From assembly GCA_965656875.1 (NCBI GenBank), contig CBFHMJ010000031.1, forward strand, positions 1 to 18,206: a stretch of DNA of 18,206 nt. The letters run 5' to 3'. This document shows, in pieces, positions 15,052 through 18,206 of this stretch; the first letter of the stretch is position 1, and every line of letters begins with the position of its first letter. The notes beneath the pieces are model-generated. The model searched no databases. It was given only the letters and a program-made list of their open reading frames with translations, and had not been told where the DNA came from. Both the position numbers and the translations under genes were made by a program. The stretch comes from CBFHMJ01 sp965656875. GTDB taxonomy: Bacteria > Pseudomonadota > Gammaproteobacteria > Enterobacterales > Alteromonadaceae.

Positions 15052-15138
15052 GCCAGAGTGATGGAATTGGTAGACATAGGGGATTCAAAATCCCCCGCCT
15101 TCACGGGCGTGCCGGTTCAAGTCCGGCCTCTGGTACCA
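15052..15138 (+). tRNA. tRNA-Leu (anticodon CAA)
   Basis: An 87-nt class II tRNA. The acceptor GCCAGAG pairs with CTCTGGT (first pair G-T), and the D-arm has GGAATTGGTAGACA. The anticodon loop TTCAAAA gives anticodon CAA at 15086-15088, decoding UUG. A long variable arm (CGCCTTCACGGGCG) follows, then the T-loop GTTCAAGTC and an encoded CCA end. The long variable arm and the anticodon agree on leucine. Confidence 0.96.
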
Positions 15139-15145
15139 TTATTAA

Positions 15146-15179
15146 ACAAAAAAACCGACTTTCGAGTCGGTTTTTTTGT
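15146..15179 (+). terminator. Rho-independent terminator of tRNA-Leu
   Basis: Stem ACCGACT / AGTCGGT (15154-15160, 15165-15171) with a TTCG tetraloop, flanked by A-run and followed by a T-run on the plus strand. It starts within 10 bp of the tRNA end. Confidence 0.93.
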
Positions 15180-15579
15180 TTCCGGTCTTTGTATATTTAT
15201 ACATGTTTACCATTATCAAAGTAGCTTCAATAACTACATTCCATAGCTCTATATCCATCCTAAAATTCTATCTCTCAGGTCTATATCTTGTTTTTGTCTG
15301 TGCGTATTCTGTGCGTGATAAAGACTGTTAATATTTATCAATCTAGAAAGCTACTTATTACTCTTCACATTAACAGATGACTATGTTTCTCGATGAACTC
15401 CCCTGTTATTTCAATAATTAAAAAACATGGAACCTTTTTTTCTGTCTACTTCTTGTTTAGCAACTAAGCCTTTAAAGTAACAGTGCAGATTATTACTACT
15501 AGAAAATTCAGTATGTAAAGCTTATTGTATACTTTTGGGAACTTGTGGTTTTAGACTGAAAAAAAGGATTAATTAATCA
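15180..15579. other. A+T-rich intergenic region between tRNA and DUF262 gene
   Basis: Four hundred bases without a supported gene. It contains a 9-bp direct repeat TCTGTGCGT (15297-15305 and 15308-15316). A candidate -10 box TATACT lies at 15528-15533 for the next gene, with no good -35. Composition shifts to A+T here, just past the tRNA, as at the edge of an inserted element. No integrase and no repeat of the tRNA 3' end were seen. Confidence 0.4.
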
Positions 15580-16770
15580 ATGAAAAACAGAGTTTATTAT
15601 GGTGAGTACTCTCTGCGTCACTGGATTGATTTGGTACTAAAGAATAATTTAGTTTTACCAGACTATCAGCGTTACTTTGTATGGGACGAGAAAAAAGTAG
15701 CGACTTTAATTGAAACAATTAAAAATAAGCAATTTGTGCCTCCAATAACTATTGGTGCGTTTAAAATGGAAGGTAAAAATAGAAACCTAATTCTCGATGG
15801 TCAACAAAGAATAACAAGCATTTTACTTGCATATTTAGGTTTATTCCCTGATCCAGCCACACATAAAGAAGCTATGAAATCGTTTGCCAATGATAATGAT
15901 GATTCAGACTCTGAGGAAGATATTCAGCTAGATAACGTACTTAAGTGGAATATCGGTCGCTTAACAGAGAAAGGGAACAAAAAAGAAACTATACTTAGGG
16001 AGATTACTCCGCAAAATTATAAATCAATAGACTTAGATATTGATGACAACTTTTTAGATAGTAACTTTTTGGGCTTTTCCTATTTAGTTCCTCATACTGA
16101 TAACGAAAGAGAACAGCAGAAATATTACTCTTCGGTTTTTCGTAACATCAATATCCAAGGGGAACCGTTGCTACCTCAAGAAAGTAGAGCTTCTCTGTAC
16201 TTTTTAGATCATGATTTGGAAGGGTTATTCAATCCAACTTTTTGTGATCGTGTTGTAATAAAACTTCTCAGCAGTGAGAGCAAAGCTGACTTTGTCAGGT
16301 ATTTGTCGCTTCTGTCTCAATATCACGTGAACTCAGACGCGAGGAAGGTAGCACGAGGTTACAAACCGAAGATGGAAAAACTTTATGAAGAGTACATATA
16401 TTCAGCGATAAGTGAAGATGACTCTAGCTCTTTTGGCAATTTCAAAAGAATATTTCCAGATAAAGGATATAAAGACGAAATAGCTAATTTGGAATCTGCG
16501 TTAATTGATCTAGAACTTTTTGGAGATTATGGCTCCATTATTGAAACTGATACATATCTCTTCGGGTTAATATATCAAATCTTATTTAAGAAAAAGACTA
16601 TCAATTTAACAAAAAAAGATGAGCTAAAAACTACACTAGTCAATAAAATTTCAAATTTCAAGAAAGACCCAAGCCATCAGAAAAGTCCCAATAACTTAAC
16701 ACACTTGCGGGCTAGATTAAGTGACTCAATTGAAATTTATAGTAGGTATATTGTTCGTGAATCACGCTAG
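15580..16770 (+). CDS. DUF262 (ParB-like fold, DGQQR) protein
   Basis: A 396-aa protein. The N-terminal third matches DUF262, the GmrS-type ParB/Srx-like domain: LPDYQRYFVWDEKKVATLIE (26-45), VPPITIG (53-59) and LDGQQRITSILL with DGQQR at 73-77. DGQQR is the nucleotide-binding or catalytic motif of the family. An acidic run (about 105-118, NDNDDSDSEED) and a long helical, Lys/Glu-rich C-terminal part follow. No HNH (DUF1524) domain is present, so it is not a full GmrSD enzyme. The start ATG 15580 has AAGGA upstream. It overlaps the following HEPN gene by about 14-20 bp, implying a two-component unit. A+T-rich codon use differs from the left half of the window. It is likely antiviral or nucleic-acid directed (inference). 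Confidence 0.82.
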   Translation: MKNRVYYGEYSLRHWIDLVLKNNLVLPDYQRYFVWDEKKVATLIETIKNKQFVPPITIGAFKMEGKNRNLILDGQQRITSILLAYLGLFPDPATHKEAMKSFANDNDDSDSEEDIQLDNVLKWNIGRLTEKGNKKETILREITPQNYKSIDLDIDDNFLDSNFLGFSYLVPHTDNEREQQKYYSSVFRNINIQGEPLLPQESRASLYFLDHDLEGLFNPTFCDRVVIKLLSSESKADFVRYLSLLSQYHVNSDARKVARGYKPKMEKLYEEYIYSAISEDDSSSFGNFKRIFPDKGYKDEIANLESALIDLELFGDYGSIIETDTYLFGLIYQILFKKKTINLTKKDELKTTLVNKISNFKKDPSHQKSPNNLTHLRARLSDSIEIYSRYIVRESR

Positions 16771-17524
16771 CTTCATATTAACTCCTAATGCAAAAATATT
16801 GAAAGATGTTGCGTCAGCTAGTTCAGGCATAGGTAGTGGTATTGAATCATTCCCATTATGCGATTATGTGATGCAATCGGTTTTTTTGAAAATGACTGGC
16901 GCTCAAGAGCAGAAAATGAAGTGTATATGTTGGGAACTAGCAACACATGACTATGAGTATAGGTACGATCGGTTTTCTCGTCAGCCTTTAGGTGAGTGCT
17001 CGACATATAAAGATAAAAAAACGATTTATATGGACTTAATAAAGTCTATAGAAAAAAATCAATCATCTTTAACTTTGACAAATATGGTTAATACTGACAG
17101 GTTAATTCAAGATACTATGCATATTATTGAAGATACTTTTAAAGGAACTAACCTTTTAATTTGGGCGCAGAAAAGTTTCAATGAATTTGTAGATATTTGG
17201 CAGGATTTTTCATCAGACCATGTTGCATCAGACAAACATGCTTTGTTTAAGAGCCGAAATCATTTATCTAACAATGACCCTGTTAAAAGTAAGAAAGATT
17301 TAGCTGAAATTTATGAAGGGCATTTATATATCCAGCGTAATAGAATTGCGCATAATACTCTTTCTTACCAGCAAAATCTTCCAACACTGAAAGCATTGGT
17401 AGAAGCTGATTATAAATATAATAACTATTTCATTTATTTCGCTATTTTAATACTACTAGATAAAGTGTTTATCGCTCTATTTGAAACATATCAACAAACT
17501 AGGGAAGAAACATCGTTTGTATAA
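16757..17524 (+). CDS. HEPN-domain protein (RNxxxH)
   Basis: About 255 aa, second gene of the unit. The C-terminal half is helical and carries RNRIAH (R194, N195, H199 counted from the GTG at 16757), which fits the RNxxxH motif of HEPN ribonucleases, inside EGHLYIQRNRIAHNTLSYQQ. Helices of about 130-150 and 215-245 would form the rest of the bundle. No ATG start exists near the gene junction. GTG 16757 (AGTAGG ten bases upstream), TTG 16751 or GTG 16721 are possible, all inside the end of the DUF262 gene. From memory, HEPN proteins of the RiboL-PSP / MAE_28990 type occur beside DUF262 genes. Expected role: RNA cleavage as toxin or defence effector, with the partner sensing or controlling it. 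Confidence 0.75.
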   Translation: MNHASFILTPNAKILKDVASASSGIGSGIESFPLCDYVMQSVFLKMTGAQEQKMKCICWELATHDYEYRYDRFSRQPLGECSTYKDKKTIYMDLIKSIEKNQSSLTLTNMVNTDRLIQDTMHIIEDTFKGTNLLIWAQKSFNEFVDIWQDFSSDHVASDKHALFKSRNHLSNNDPVKSKKDLAEIYEGHLYIQRNRIAHNTLSYQQNLPTLKALVEADYKYNNYFIYFAILILLDKVFIALFETYQQTREETSFV

Positions 17525-17560
17525 ATGATAAAAACTATGGAAGTGGGGGAGCATTTTTGA

Positions 17561-17710
17561 ATGTGGCAATTTAAGGGTGAAATTGAGTTTGGCTCGTCTA
17601 CGGATACAGTCCCTATAGAGTACTTCTACAGAGAATGTATGGCGGTAGTGTGTAGTGGCACAATAAATAAATGCCATAGCGTCTGTAGTCAGTTTCTTCT
17701 ATATCTTTGA
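17561..17710 (+). CDS. Possible small gene, 49 aa
   Basis: A short ORF begins 36 bp after the HEPN gene with a strong GGGGGAG ribosome site nine bases before ATG 17561 and ends at TGA 17710. The product starts MWQFKGEIEFGSSTDTV and has four cysteines (C26, C31, C38, C42) in the second half, then a hydrophobic end (FLLYL). It has no recognised family. It could be a third component, such as an antitoxin-like partner, a decayed gene, or a chance frame. The ribosome site is the main support. Confidence 0.35.
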   Translation: MWQFKGEIEFGSSTDTVPIEYFYRECMAVVCSGTINKCHSVCSQFLLYL

Positions 17711-18120
17711 AAAAAATATCAAAACGACTTAAACGAGGGTGAGAGATAAGATCAAAAACGGGGAGAGTACCTGATATCCTTCGGCATAGATGGATCTTCC
17801 TTTTATTGGTATGAATATAATTTAGTTGTTGACTTATTGGGCAAACCGGACTAGTTTCCCATGAATTAGCTGGTATTTAAGTTCTTCCCCCATCACGGAT
17901 GGGTTCTAGTCTTAGATGCATTGGCAAACACTGAAAACCTCGGCTTCGCTGAGGTTTTTGCTTTTATAGCCCTCACCAAATCAACATCTGACACCTTACC
18001 CAATTGGCAAACAAAAACCAACCTGATTTAAGACTGCAATGCCAGTGCGTGTTATCTAAGAAACCAACGCTATTTTGTATGTAACCGTCCGGTGGCGGCA
18101 TCTTGAATAACTTTAGATTA
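17711..18120. other. Non-coding stretch at right side
   Basis: I see no ORF with a ribosome site here. The stretch contains the hairpin terminator at 17935-17960. Composition returns toward that of the left half from about 17.9 kb, so the acquired segment may end near here. Confidence 0.35.
17935..17960 (+). terminator. Rho-independent terminator
   Basis: AAACCTCGGC, TTC loop, and GCTGAGGTTT (one G-T pair) followed by TT-G-CTTTT on the plus strand. It probably ends the DUF262/HEPN transcript about 410 bp after the HEPN gene, or a short RNA between them. Confidence 0.75.
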
Positions 18121-18155
18121 AGTGCCCACTTGTTTTAAGTGGACACTACTTTTTT
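18121..18155 (+). terminator. Near-perfect palindrome with T-run
   Basis: AGTGCCCACTT and AAGTGGACACT pair at 10 of 11 positions around a GTTTT loop, followed by AC and six T. It behaves as a terminator on the plus strand. It also resembles the palindromic end of an insertion sequence, but no transposase is visible in the 51 bases that remain. Confidence 0.5.
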
Positions 18156-18206
18156 AGAGAGCGTCTGTTGGTAAGGTCAGTGTTAAGTCTATATTCCACG
18201 GTAGCA

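Noticed and set aside
15058..15246. 62-aa plus-strand ORF beginning inside the tRNA
   Set aside because: It starts within tRNA-Leu and runs through its terminator, so it is a chance frame.
15139..18206. Attachment-site duplicate of the tRNA-Leu 3' end
   Set aside because: No copy of the GGCCTCTGGTACCA end was seen downstream within the window.

Overview
The window reads as chromosome of a marine-type gammaproteobacterium. Supporting signs are an NhaR-like LysR regulator, an OprB-type porin, an Lrp/LysE pair and a tRNA-Leu with an encoded CCA end. Genus cannot be fixed from this alone. Most genes to the left of the tRNA share similar composition. The DNA to the right of it (about 15.2-17.7 kb) is visibly richer in A+T and looks acquired.

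Layout. (1) 218-4417, minus strand: a three-gene exporter-like operon (ABC half-transporter, HlyD-type adaptor, TolC-type outer-membrane channel) with overlapping genes. The ABC protein's nucleotide-binding domain lacks every catalytic motif. (2) 4549-5421, minus: an NhaR-like LysR regulator, divergent from a plus-strand pair, an unrecognised 205-aa protein and an OprB-like porin (5835-7584). (3) 7685-8989: an Lrp/AsnC regulator divergent from a LysE/RhtB exporter. A 160-bp tandem duplication lies at the regulator's 5' end and leaves a truncated 46-codon copy of its start upstream of the real gene. (4) 9050-12804, minus: an R-body (reb) locus of ten small genes, four of them clear RebB proteins. 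The rest are RebB-related or accessory small proteins. (5) 12919-14454, minus: the probable reb regulator, a GAF-like / degenerate bacterial-enhancer-type AAA+ / AraC-HTH fusion placed immediately upstream of the reb genes. (6) 14904-15179: promoter, structured leader, tRNA-Leu(CAA) and terminator. (7) 15580-17710, plus: a two-gene unit encoding a DUF262 (ParB-like, DGQQR) protein and a HEPN-type protein with an RNxxxH motif, followed by a possible 49-aa ORF. This is probably a defence or toxin-like unit. (8) 17711-18206: no convincing gene, but a clear terminator and a terminator-like palindrome.

How the parts work together. RebB-family proteins are the building blocks of R-bodies, coiled protein ribbons that extend and can burst membranes. 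This locus has an unusually varied set of paralogues, and an intrinsic-terminator-like hairpin after the third gene may set their ratios. The AAA+/AraC protein has lost the residues expected for ATP hydrolysis and sigma-54 contact, so I infer it acts as an AraC-type activator with a non-catalytic sensor or scaffold domain. The exporter operon shows the same theme of a dead ATPase fold. The DUF262/HEPN pair seems to be a separate, horizontally acquired unit next to the tRNA.
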